This document shows, in pieces, positions 4,893 through 11,494 of a DNA stretch of 11,494 bases (position 1 is the first letter of the stretch; the number at the start of each line of letters is the position of its first letter). A program made the translations under genes and the position numbers. Location of the stretch: the NCBI GenBank assembly GCA_947588795.1, contig CANPZJ010000022.1, positions 1 through 11,494 on the forward strand. The letters are read 5' to 3'. The notes beneath the pieces are model-generated. The model had not been told where the DNA came from, made no database searches, and saw nothing but the letters and a program-made list of their open reading frames with translations. The DNA comes from an uncultured Bacilli bacterium. Its GTDB lineage: Bacteria; Bacillota_I; Bacilli_A; RF39; UBA660.

Positions 4893-7166
4893 TTAGCAAT
4901 TACAATCTAGATGACTAATTGTTTCAACCGGTACCCCTTCAAAATCATGTCTGCCACATCTTGGACATACATTATTTATAACACCGACATAACCACAAAC
5001 CGGATCACGATCTACTGGGTGGTTAACGGCACCATAACCGATATCATTATCATGCATTATACGAATAATCTTCTCAAATGCTTCAACATTATTAGCAGTA
5101 TCACCATCTATTTCTATATAAGATATATGACCTGCATTAGTTAATTTATGATATTTTCCTTCCACCTCTAGTTTATGTTCAATAGTGGTGTGATAGTATA
5201 CTGGAACGTGGAATGAATTAGTATAATATTCTCTATCTGTTATACCTTTTAACTTGCCATAAATTGATCTATCAATGCCAACAAATCTTCCTGATAAGCC
5301 TTCTGCTGGAGTTGCAAGACAAGTAAAGTTTAATTTCATTTCTTCAGAATACTCATCACATTTATCTCTCATATGCTTAATAATCTCTAAACCTAATTTT
5401 TGGGCTTTCTCTGATTCACCATGATGTTCACCAATTAAAGCTTTTAAACATTCAGCAAGACCAATAAATCCGATTGATAATGTACCGTGTTTTAAAATCT
5501 TTCTAATTTTTTGTCCTGGTTCAAGTTTTTCTGAATCAAGCCATACATGAGAACCTAATAAGAATTTAAAGTTATCAACACTTTTACTACATTGAATATC
5601 AAATCTTTGTAATAATTGGCCTTTACATAAATCAAGCATTTCATCGAGTTCTTCGTAGAAGCCTTTCATATCGGCTTTATCTCTTTCTCCTAGAGCAATA
5701 CCATGTTTAATACCAATTCTTGGTAAGTTAATGGTTGTAAATGATAAGTTTCCTCTTCCTGGGGTAATTTGTTTATCAGGATAGCAAACATTACCAATAA
5801 CTCTCGTACGACATCCCATATAACCAACTTCTGTTTTAGGATCTCCTTCTTTTAAATATGGTTTATTAAAAGATGAATCTAAAAATGAGAAATTAGGGAA
5901 TAATCTTTTAGCAGATACTTTACAAGCTAGTTTAAATAAATCATAATTAGGATCTTCTTTATTATAACTTACACCCTCTTTTAATTTGAATATTGAAATT
6001 GGGAATATTGGTGTTTCACCTTGACCAAGACCAGCATCAGTTGCTAATAAGAAATTCTTAATAACCATTCTACCTTCAGGTGATGTATCAGTACCAAAGT
6101 TAACTGATGAGAATGGTACTTGGGCACCAGCTCTTGAATGCATTGTATTTAAATTGTGAATAAATGCCTCCATAGCTTGATAAGTAATTCGATCTGTTTT
6201 TGCTAAAGCCTTATCATAAGATTTAGTAAATAATTCTTCTAATCTTTCACTAGTAATAAATTCTTTAAATGTATCTACGACTGGTATTTCAATAGAATCA
6301 AGTTCATTTATTTTCTCAACTACTTTATCAAAATCAATTTCGCCAAGAAATCCTTCTAAATCTAAGTAATCATATAGCATTTGTTTTAATTGCTTTTTAA
6401 ATGTTTTTTTAACACCTGGGGCCATATAATAATCAAACATTGGAATACTTTGACCACCATGTTGATCATTTTGGTTAGCTTGAATACATATTGCTGCAAG
6501 GGCTGTATAACTCATAATATCATTTGGTGTTCTTAAAAAACCATGTCCAGTTGAAAAACCATTTTTGAATAATTTTTCCAAATCGATTTGATTACAGGTT
6601 GTTGTACCCATGGCTAGAAAATCTAAATCATGAATATGTATTGCCCCTTCATCATGAGCTCTGGCATATTTCGCATCCATTAAATAAGCTTTCGCAAATT
6701 CTTTTGATACAGTTGAACCAAAGTGTAACATTGTACCCATTGGGCCATCACCATCAACATTAGCATTTTCTCTTTTAGAATTTTCTTCTTTCGCAGATTT
6801 TAATCCTAAAGATTCAATGGCTTTAACAAATTTATGTTGTTGCTTTACAACAAAAGCTTCTCTTGACGCTGCTCTTCTTTCCCTGTATTCTGAGAAAGAT
6901 TTATAAACTTCTTCATCTGTTTTTTTAAGTTCTTTTTCAATTATATCTTGAATTTCTTCAATACCAATTGTTTTTCTTTCTTGATATTCTTTTTCAATAT
7001 ACTTTATAACTTTTTCTTTAACTTTATTAACTATTTTTTCGTCATAGTTTTCATAAACGCTATCAAATCCTTTTTTTATGGCTAAGGCTATTTTAGCCTC
7101 GTTAAAAAGGACTCTTTGGCCACTTCTTTTAACAACGATTAAATCGTTTCCTACTTCTACCTTCAT
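4893..7166 (-). CDS. nrdD: Anaerobic ribonucleoside-triphosphate reductase, large part lacking the glycyl-radical tail
   Basis: Class III reductase converts ribonucleoside triphosphates to deoxy forms without oxygen. The 757-aa protein has an N-terminal ATP-cone (about 8-100, LIVVKRSGQRVLF and following), the allosteric domain, and then the ten-stranded-barrel catalytic domain with family motifs: IHIHDLDF (176-183), TTTCNQIDL (188-196), NTMHSRAGAQVPFSSVNFG (340-358), MGCRTRV (450-456) and RGNLSFTTINLPRIG (471-485). Cys191 and Cys451 are the likely active-site cysteines. The end carries a probable zinc site (Cys724 in DPVCGY, Cys734 and Cys737 in CPRCG, plus Cys755/757), but the protein stops at HLDCNC without any RVCGY/RITGY radical motif. 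That motif is in the next ORF, 25 bp downstream. AAAGGAGAGG (7186-7177) supports the start. The only other oddity noticed is the missing tail. Confidence 0.95.
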   Translation of the reverse strand: MKVEVGNDLIVVKRSGQRVLFNEAKIALAIKKGFDSVYENYDEKIVNKVKEKVIKYIEKEYQERKTIGIEEIQDIIEKELKKTDEEVYKSFSEYRERRAASREAFVVKQQHKFVKAIESLGLKSAKEENSKRENANVDGDGPMGTMLHFGSTVSKEFAKAYLMDAKYARAHDEGAIHIHDLDFLAMGTTTCNQIDLEKLFKNGFSTGHGFLRTPNDIMSYTALAAICIQANQNDQHGGQSIPMFDYYMAPGVKKTFKKQLKQMLYDYLDLEGFLGEIDFDKVVEKINELDSIEIPVVDTFKEFITSERLEELFTKSYDKALAKTDRITYQAMEAFIHNLNTMHSRAGAQVPFSSVNFGTDTSPEGRMVIKNFLLATDAGLGQGETPIFPISIFKLKEGVSYNKEDPNYDLFKLACKVSAKRLFPNFSFLDSSFNKPYLKEGDPKTEVGYMGCRTRVIGNVCYPDKQITPGRGNLSFTTINLPRIGIKHGIALGERDKADMKGFYEELDEMLDLCKGQLLQRFDIQCSKSVDNFKFLLGSHVWLDSEKLEPGQKIRKILKHGTLSIGFIGLAECLKALIGEHHGESEKAQKLGLEIIKHMRDKCDEYSEEMKLNFTCLATPAEGLSGRFVGIDRSIYGKLKGITDREYYTNSFHVPVYYHTTIEHKLEVEGKYHKLTNAGHISYIEIDGDTANNVEAFEKIIRIMHDNDIGYGAVNHPVDRDPVCGYVGVINNVCPRCGRHDFEGVPVETISHLDCNC

Positions 7167-7230
7167 TTCTTTACTACCTCTCCTTTAACTAACTTAATTA
7201 TCATACAAGATAAAAAAATTAGCAATGTTT

Positions 7231-7258
7231 TTTTTAGCATTTTTTTACAAATTGTCAA
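7231..7258 (-). promoter_or_regulatory. Possible promoter of the nrdD operon
   Basis: Minus strand: consensus -35 TTGACA (7258-7253), 16-bp spacer, and a poor -10 TAAAAA (7236-7231) preceded by TG at the extended -10 position. A/T tracts directly upstream (7266-7300) could act as an UP element. An alternative -10, GATAAT, lies closer to the gene near 7197-7202 but lacks a good -35. No convincing NrdR box was found. Confidence 0.4.
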
Positions 7259-7413
7259 ACGAACATTTTTAAAAAAATAAAATTTTTAAGAAAAAAAACA
7301 TTTTTGCTTAGATAGTATCGCATAATAAAAAAATATTAAAAAATTAAAAAAATTTTTGCTACTTGACAGGTAATTAAATGTAAAGAAAAAATTTGCTAAA
7401 ATTTCTAATCTTA
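7259..7413. other. A-tract-rich divergent spacer between nrdD and murC
   Basis: No ORF or RNA gene was recognised here; it is the middle of the 303-bp nrdD-murC spacer. It holds many runs of 5-8 A or T. Several are spaced about one helical turn apart (centres near 7274, 7285, 7295 and near 7330, 7340, 7349), a pattern of intrinsically bent DNA. A short palindrome GATAGTATC lies at 7311-7319. TTGACA at 7363-7368 (+) has no -10 at a suitable distance. Confidence 0.5.
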
Positions 7414-7442
7414 TTGTCATAAAAAATAAATCATATTATAAT
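7414..7442 (+). promoter_or_regulatory. murC promoter
   Basis: -35 TTGTCA (7414-7419), 17-bp spacer, -10 TATAAT (7437-7442). Predicted transcript start near 7449 gives a leader of about 20 bases. The ribosome site before the ATG at 7470 is a modest AAAGAAG-type sequence (7453-7459). Confidence 0.75.
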
Positions 7443-7469
7443 ATATTTATAGAAAGAAGAAGTAGATTT

Positions 7470-8840
7470 ATGTTTAAAGATCAAAAAATTCATATGATAG
7501 GTATTGGTGGAATATCCATGAGTGGTATTGCTGAGATTATGCATGAAAAAGGTAATGTTATAACTGGTAGTGATGCATCAATGTCTAAAAATATCCAAAT
7601 GCTTAAAGATAAAGGAATAAATGTCGTAATTGGGGAAGATCCTACTTTAGTAGATGATGCTGATATCATTGTTTATACAGCGGCAATTAGTGAAAATCAT
7701 TCCGAGATAAAAAGAGCTAAAGAGTTACATAAAGAAATGTATGAGCGTGCTAAATTTTTGGGACTAATTACGAAAGATTATGAAAATGTTATATGTATAT
7801 CTGGTACGCATGGTAAATCTACTACTACTGGTATGATTTCATCTTGCTTTTTAGAAGATCAAAAAAATCCTACTATTCAAATTGGAGCAATACTACCTAA
7901 AATAAATTCTAATTATTTTGTTGGAGGCAATAAATATTTTATTATGGAAGCTTGTGAATATGTTGATTCTTTTTTATCTTTTTATCCTACTAGTGAAGTA
8001 ATATTAAATATTGATGATGATCATTTAGATTATTTTAAAAATATGGCTAATGTTAAAAAATCATTTACTAAGTATGCTCATCTTTTACCTGAAAATGGAC
8101 TACTTGTATTAAACAGTGATGATGAAAATACCATGAGTATAGATTATCCAAATAATATAAATATTTTAACTTATGGCATTAATAATACCGATGCTAACTT
8201 AGTTGCTAAAAATATTACTTATGATGATTTAGGTCATCCAGTATTTGATATTTATTATAATAATGAATTATATATATCTTTGCATTTAAATATTTTAGGT
8301 AATCATAATATTTATAATGCCCTAGCTACTACTGCTATTTGTATTTTTTATAATATAAGTAAAGAATCTATTATAAAAGGTATTAATGAATATAGAGGTG
8401 TAGAAAGAAGATTTGAACTTTTAGGTACTTATAAAAATAATATTTTAGTCTATGATGATTATGCTCATCATCCAACCGAAATTAAATCTACTTATAATTC
8501 TGCCAAAAATATTAAATGTCATCAAAATTGGGCCATCTTTCAATCACATACTTATTCTAGAACTAAAGAACATTTAGAAGAATTTGCTGATGTCTTAAAG
8601 AACTTTGATAATATCATAATTGCCCCAATATACCCTGCTAGAGAGATAAATACATATAATGTTAAAGAAAGTGATTTAGTTGATTTAATAAAGAAAAGTA
8701 ATCCAAATGTTAGATACATCGATAGTTTTAATAAAATAGTTGAATACTTAAAAGAAAACTTACAAGATAATGACTTAGTCATTACCATTGGGGCTGGTCC
8801 TGTTAATGAAGTTGGCTTAAAGTTATTAGAAAAAAATTAA
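7470..8840 (+). CDS. murC: UDP-N-acetylmuramate--L-alanine ligase
   Basis: MurC joins L-alanine to UDP-N-acetylmuramate with ATP, the step just before MurD, in the cytoplasm. The 456-aa length is typical. In order: UDP-binding GIGGISMSGIAEIM (11-24); P-loop SGTHGKSTTTGM (111-122; the usual Thr after Lys is Ser, which is tolerated); ACEYVDSFLSFYP (161-173) with ILNIDDDHLDYF (178-189), as in clostridial-type MurC; LGNHNIYNALA (276-286); RGVERRFE (309-316); and YDDYAHHPTEIKSTY (328-342). The protein ends with FQSHTYSRT (357-365), IYPAREIN (387-394) and ITIGAGPVNEVG (438-449). It is the only recognised plus-strand gene. It stands alone with its own promoter and terminator, away from murG, ftsW or other division-cluster genes, and murD lies about 4.4 kb away on the opposite strand. 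Confidence 0.96.
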   Translation: MFKDQKIHMIGIGGISMSGIAEIMHEKGNVITGSDASMSKNIQMLKDKGINVVIGEDPTLVDDADIIVYTAAISENHSEIKRAKELHKEMYERAKFLGLITKDYENVICISGTHGKSTTTGMISSCFLEDQKNPTIQIGAILPKINSNYFVGGNKYFIMEACEYVDSFLSFYPTSEVILNIDDDHLDYFKNMANVKKSFTKYAHLLPENGLLVLNSDDENTMSIDYPNNINILTYGINNTDANLVAKNITYDDLGHPVFDIYYNNELYISLHLNILGNHNIYNALATTAICIFYNISKESIIKGINEYRGVERRFELLGTYKNNILVYDDYAHHPTEIKSTYNSAKNIKCHQNWAIFQSHTYSRTKEHLEEFADVLKNFDNIIIAPIYPAREINTYNVKESDLVDLIKKSNPNVRYIDSFNKIVEYLKENLQDNDLVITIGAGPVNEVGLKLLEKN

Positions 8841-8868
8841 GTAGGTTATTTTCTACTTAATTTTTTTT
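8830..8868. terminator. Bidirectional terminator shared by murC and the sigma-factor gene
   Basis: A perfect 15-bp inverted repeat: seven A plus TTAAGTAG (8830-8844), an 8-base loop, and CTACTTAA plus seven of the eight T (8853-8868). With A on one side and T on the other it can terminate both strands. The murC TAA (8838-8840) is in the left arm and the sigma-gene TAA (8848-8846) is in the loop. The final KKLSRK codons of the sigma gene form the right arm. Confidence 0.85.
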
Positions 8869-11344
8869 CATCACTATTTTCATCAAAATAATATAATTCT
8901 TCTTTTATTTTAGCAAATTCTTCTAAATGTTCTTTCATATATATTAAAGATTTTTTTATACTTTCATTTAATTCTTCTTTACTTATCACAATTATATCTA
9001 TAAAATCTTCAATATTAAATTCTATATTTTCAAAATATTTTAAAAGATATAAAGCAAAAACAATAGATTCTTTTGTACTAAATTCTTGTAATAATAATTT
9101 TATTTCTGGTATTTTTAATAACTTTAATGCTTTTATATAAATTGCTTTTAAATTGCTATCTAATTCTTCATCAGCTAATAAAGTCATAATTTTTTCTTCT
9201 AATTTTTGATTTTGATGAGAAATTAATTTTAAATTATTAATAATATGAGGAATAACTTCTCCATAAAAAGCATCACCATATTTTTTAAAATCCCATTCAC
9301 CACTTGGTACAGGATTATTTAAATCTGTTCCATAACGTGATTTAATTATTTCTTTATCTTGATAATTTAACATACTAATAGCTAAATCTATTTCACTTTT
9401 AGTATAATTCTTACAAAAAACTAAATTATAAATACTTGATGATTTTATCTTTTTCTCAGTACTATTTAAACGATAACGAATTTTAGCTAAAATATCACTA
9501 TAATTTTTTTTAATAATATCACTATTCCAAGAGGAATACATAGTTGGATTATTATAATACTCTTCACGAATAGCTAGAACTTTTTGTTCATCTTCTGATA
9601 AACTTCTTACTATAGCATCAATATCAGCTTTTTTATATTGTTTAAGAAGTTTATATAAATAATTTTCTGGTTTTCTAGTTTTAAAATCAATAGTGGATTT
9701 TTTGGACTCTTTTTTAGCTGTTAAATCTATTTTACTTGTATCTATACCATATATAATATTAGAATGAGGATTTTCATAATGCCAAACAACTAATTTGTTT
9801 AATCTTTCTAAAGCTTTATCTGGATTATCTAGATAAACTGCAAAATCTTTAGTTCCAGAATATTTTCGTATTTTTTTAATAGCTTTAGCTTCAATTTGTC
9901 GTGATCTTTCTCTCGTAAAGCCAAATAATTTACCAACAGCTGATAAAGTCTTTTCTTCTTGATTATTTAATCCCCAAAGATAAATTAAAACCAAAATTTC
10001 TTGATCATTAAGACCAGCTTTTTTAAATAAATCTTGCATTTCAAAAGATAAATTATGAATTATAGTTTCACTTTCAACTTGAACTCTATCATCACAAATA
10101 AATTCTCCTAATTCACTCTCATCTTCCGAATTTATATTTTGATTAATACTGCAATCAGTTAATAACAATTGGTTGTTTTCTTGTACTTCATATATAGATA
10201 AATCAAAATGTTCAGCGATTTCATTATCAGTTGGATTTCTTCCTAAAATATCAGCATAAGCTTCAACATTTTTGCGATAGCGAACTAAATCAGCATTTTT
10301 ATTAAAAGAAACGCCAGTTTTTTTACCATATTTATTCAAAGCTTTTATTATTGCTTGTCTAATCCACCAAGTTGCATAGGTAGAAAATTTAAAACCTCTT
10401 TCAACTTCAAATTTTTCAATTGCGGTCATTAAACCAATACAACCTTCTTGGATTAAATCATCATACTCTACACGTGAATTACGATATTTTTTAGCAATAC
10501 TAATAACTAAACGACAATTATGCTCATAAAAATATTTATAGGCTTCTGCATCACCATTTTTAATTTTACTAAATAATTCTTGTTCTTGCTCTCTAGTTAA
10601 TACATTTAATTTTTTACTTTTAATTTCAGCTACAAAAGCATCTGATCCAGTAGGTAAAAAATCTGGTAAATTTTTTTCAGTTGACTTTTCTAAATAATAA
10701 CTTTTATTTTGTTCATCTTTATTTTCTTCATAAGAAGATAAAATATTTCTTTGCTCTGTTAAAATATCATTAATATTTATGCCATCTTCTTTATCTATGC
10801 TATCATTAGCAAACTCATTTGGACTTTCTAAATCTATTTTATTTAAAGTACAATAAATTTCAACAAATAATATAATTAACTCATTATTAAATAATATATC
10901 TAAATCATATTTTTTAATTTTTTCTATATTTTTGTTAACAAATATTTCTAATAATTCTCTAAATATTGGACTTTGATCTATTAAATCAATAATAACATTA
11001 GGAGTTGGTGTATAATAAAACACTTTAAACCAATTTATTAACTTTTCTAATTCTTTTTTGGCATCATTATTAAGATCTATATTACTAGTAATATAATTTA
11101 ATAAAATAGATATTTTATTATCTTCCAAATAACAATGAATTAAATTACGTAAGTTTTTTCTTACTCCCTTCAAATAATAATTTATAGCTATATTGCTATT
11201 ATCAGGAAAATCTTCTGCTAATTTATTTAAAAACTTTTCAATGGATATACTAAATTCTTTATAATTGGGAAATGCATAAGAATATTCTTCATATAATTTT
11301 TGCCAAATATTTTGATGTTTTTCTAATATAATTTTACCTTCCAT
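8846..11344 (-). CDS. Sigma-70 family RNA polymerase sigma factor with long N- and C-terminal extensions
   Basis: The 832-aa protein has a sigma-70 core in the middle. Region 1.2 is about 233-268; region 2 (about 270-335) contains RLVISIAKKY, DLIQEGCIGLMTAIEKF and the DNA-melting FKFSTYATWWIRQAI; region 3 is about 337-425. Region 4 (about 433-495) has the helix-turn-helix SAVGKLFGFTRERSRQIEAK, very close to primary sigma factors. The core ends near 500, but 332 more residues follow, including a duplicated 75-residue unit, and 230 unrecognised, largely helical, acidic/Lys-rich residues precede it. Housekeeping sigma factors of Firmicutes are usually about 370-400 aa. In region 2.4 the position of E. 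coli Thr440 is Ile, and the region 3.0 HxxxE motif is not conserved, so promoter choice may differ. AAAGGAA lies ten bases before the ATG and a strong promoter precedes it. Whether it is the primary or an alternative sigma cannot be told from this window. Confidence 0.88.
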   Translation of the reverse strand: MEGKIILEKHQNIWQKLYEEYSYAFPNYKEFSISIEKFLNKLAEDFPDNSNIAINYYLKGVRKNLRNLIHCYLEDNKISILLNYITSNIDLNNDAKKELEKLINWFKVFYYTPTPNVIIDLIDQSPIFRELLEIFVNKNIEKIKKYDLDILFNNELIILFVEIYCTLNKIDLESPNEFANDSIDKEDGININDILTEQRNILSSYEENKDEQNKSYYLEKSTEKNLPDFLPTGSDAFVAEIKSKKLNVLTREQEQELFSKIKNGDAEAYKYFYEHNCRLVISIAKKYRNSRVEYDDLIQEGCIGLMTAIEKFEVERGFKFSTYATWWIRQAIIKALNKYGKKTGVSFNKNADLVRYRKNVEAYADILGRNPTDNEIAEHFDLSIYEVQENNQLLLTDCSINQNINSEDESELGEFICDDRVQVESETIIHNLSFEMQDLFKKAGLNDQEILVLIYLWGLNNQEEKTLSAVGKLFGFTRERSRQIEAKAIKKIRKYSGTKDFAVYLDNPDKALERLNKLVVWHYENPHSNIIYGIDTSKIDLTAKKESKKSTIDFKTRKPENYLYKLLKQYKKADIDAIVRSLSEDEQKVLAIREEYYNNPTMYSSWNSDIIKKNYSDILAKIRYRLNSTEKKIKSSSIYNLVFCKNYTKSEIDLAISMLNYQDKEIIKSRYGTDLNNPVPSGEWDFKKYGDAFYGEVIPHIINNLKLISHQNQKLEEKIMTLLADEELDSNLKAIYIKALKLLKIPEIKLLLQEFSTKESIVFALYLLKYFENIEFNIEDFIDIIVISKEELNESIKKSLIYMKEHLEEFAKIKEELYYFDENSDEKKLSRK
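9209..9661 (-). repeat. Tandem ~75-residue duplication in the sigma-factor C-terminal extension
   Basis: Residues about 562-635 and 638-712 of the sigma protein align with each other. KQYKKADIDAIVRSL matches KNYTKSEIDLAISML; EQKVLAIR matches DKEIIKSR; and each has NNP, then a lone Trp (606 and 684) and a long helix ending in RLN or NLK. Each unit resembles sigma region 4.1 (LxxxExxIIxxRYG) without a clear helix-turn-helix. The alignment was made by eye. Confidence 0.55.
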
Positions 11345-11376
11345 TGCAAAAGTTCCTTTCTTAAAATGCGTTCTAT

Positions 11377-11405
11377 ATTATAGCTTTTTTTGAATATTTT
11401 TTCAA
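11377..11405 (-). promoter_or_regulatory. Promoter of the sigma-factor gene
   Basis: Minus strand: TTGAAA (11405-11400), 17-bp spacer, TATAAT (11382-11377). Predicted start near 11370, about 26 bases before the ATG. The spacer carries TTCAA, giving TTGAA-N6-TTCAA, as in the promoter at 1755-1783. Confidence 0.75.
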
Positions 11406-11452
11406 CTAAAATTTGCCTTGTTAATTTAAAAATGAAGTGCAACACAACAACA

Positions 11453-11481
11453 TTGAAAAAGACATATGAATAATCTATAAT
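11453..11481 (+). promoter_or_regulatory. Divergent promoter reading out of the right edge
   Basis: TTGAAA (11453-11458), 17-bp spacer, TATAAT (11476-11481) on the plus strand. No start codon with a ribosome site follows before the window ends at 11494, so the gene it serves lies outside. It is divergent to the sigma-gene promoter, with about 47 bp between the two -35 hexamers. Confidence 0.65.
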
Positions 11482-11494
11482 ATCTTTTCGCTAA

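Noticed and set aside
4868..4895. Sequencing or programmed frameshift joining nrdD to the radical segment
   Set aside because: The nrdD frame stops at 4895-4893 and the small ORF frame has its own stop at 4885-4883, followed by a near-perfect ribosome site and ATG. One indel would not give a fusion with normal spacing.
4911..5144. 77-aa plus-strand ORF opposite the nrdD end
   Set aside because: It is a shadow of a strongly conserved nrdD coding region, without a ribosome site or recognisable product.
7363..7402. Plus-strand promoter from TTGACA at 7363-7368
   Set aside because: No -10 hexamer lies 16-18 bp away. TGCTAAAAT at 7394-7402 is 28 bp from the -35. The TTGTCA/TATAAT pair at 7414-7442 is far better.
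7167..7469. NrdR box or riboswitch upstream of nrdD
   Set aside because: The only nearby palindromes (such as GATAGTATC at 7311-7319) do not match the NrdR consensus, and no pair of boxes at helical spacing or structured leader was seen.
8552..8788. 78-aa minus-strand ORF inside murC
   Set aside because: It is antisense to conserved MurC motifs and has no independent support.
1..11494. UGA read as tryptophan (Mollicutes code 4)
   Set aside because: All genes end in TAA or TAG, Trp is encoded by TGG where checked, and no reading frame needs UGA read-through. The absence of TGA stops in so few genes decides nothing.

Overview
The window comes from a very AT-rich, low-GC Gram-positive-type bacterium that is anaerobic or facultative. 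It carries an oxygen-sensitive class III ribonucleotide reductase and makes peptidoglycan (murC and murD). Promoters are near-consensus sigma-A type (TTGAAA or TTGTCA, 17 bp, TATAAT), and Shine-Dalgarno sites and intrinsic terminators are good. Proteins are rich in Asn, Lys and Ile. Every visible stop codon is TAA or TAG and all genes read through under the standard bacterial code. This fits an uncultured gut Bacilli/Mollicutes-related lineage (RF39-like), but the assignment is inference. No rRNA, tRNA, CRISPR array or complete insertion sequence was seen.

Layout, left to right. Positions 1-125 (-) hold the start of a membrane-anchored protein cut by the window edge. Its promoter has a run of eight G in the -35/-10 spacer, a possible slippage switch. 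Positions 223-1725 (-) encode a 500-aa single-pass membrane protein with a Pro/Asn-rich cytoplasmic half and an Ig-like outer half; its own promoter lies across the end of the upstream gene, murD (1764-3095, -). An Rpn/PD-(D/E)XK-type nuclease gene follows (3163-3999, -). The anaerobic ribonucleotide reductase operon reads nrdD (4893-7166), a 57-aa ORF (4694-4867), then nrdG (4128-4682), all on the minus strand. A 303-bp A-tract-rich spacer separates nrdD from the divergent murC (7470-8840, +). murC converges on an 832-aa sigma-70 factor with large extra domains (8846-11344, -), and the two share one bidirectional terminator. A second promoter points right out of the window at 11453-11481.

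The most interesting point is the ribonucleotide reductase. The large NrdD polypeptide stops just after its Cys-rich, probably zinc-binding tail and lacks the C-terminal glycyl-radical segment. That segment (ERIRRITGYLVG) is encoded by the separate 57-aa ORF directly downstream, which has a near-perfect Shine-Dalgarno. Stops in both frames rule out joining the two by a simple frameshift. This looks like a naturally split class III reductase whose radical-bearing part is a replaceable small subunit, loosely like GrcA/YfiD for pyruvate formate-lyase. NrdG, the radical-SAM activase, is the next gene. The second notable object is the sigma factor: a normal sigma-2/3/4 core sits between a 230-residue N-terminal and a 330-residue C-terminal extension, and the latter contains a tandem duplication that resembles degenerate sigma region 4.
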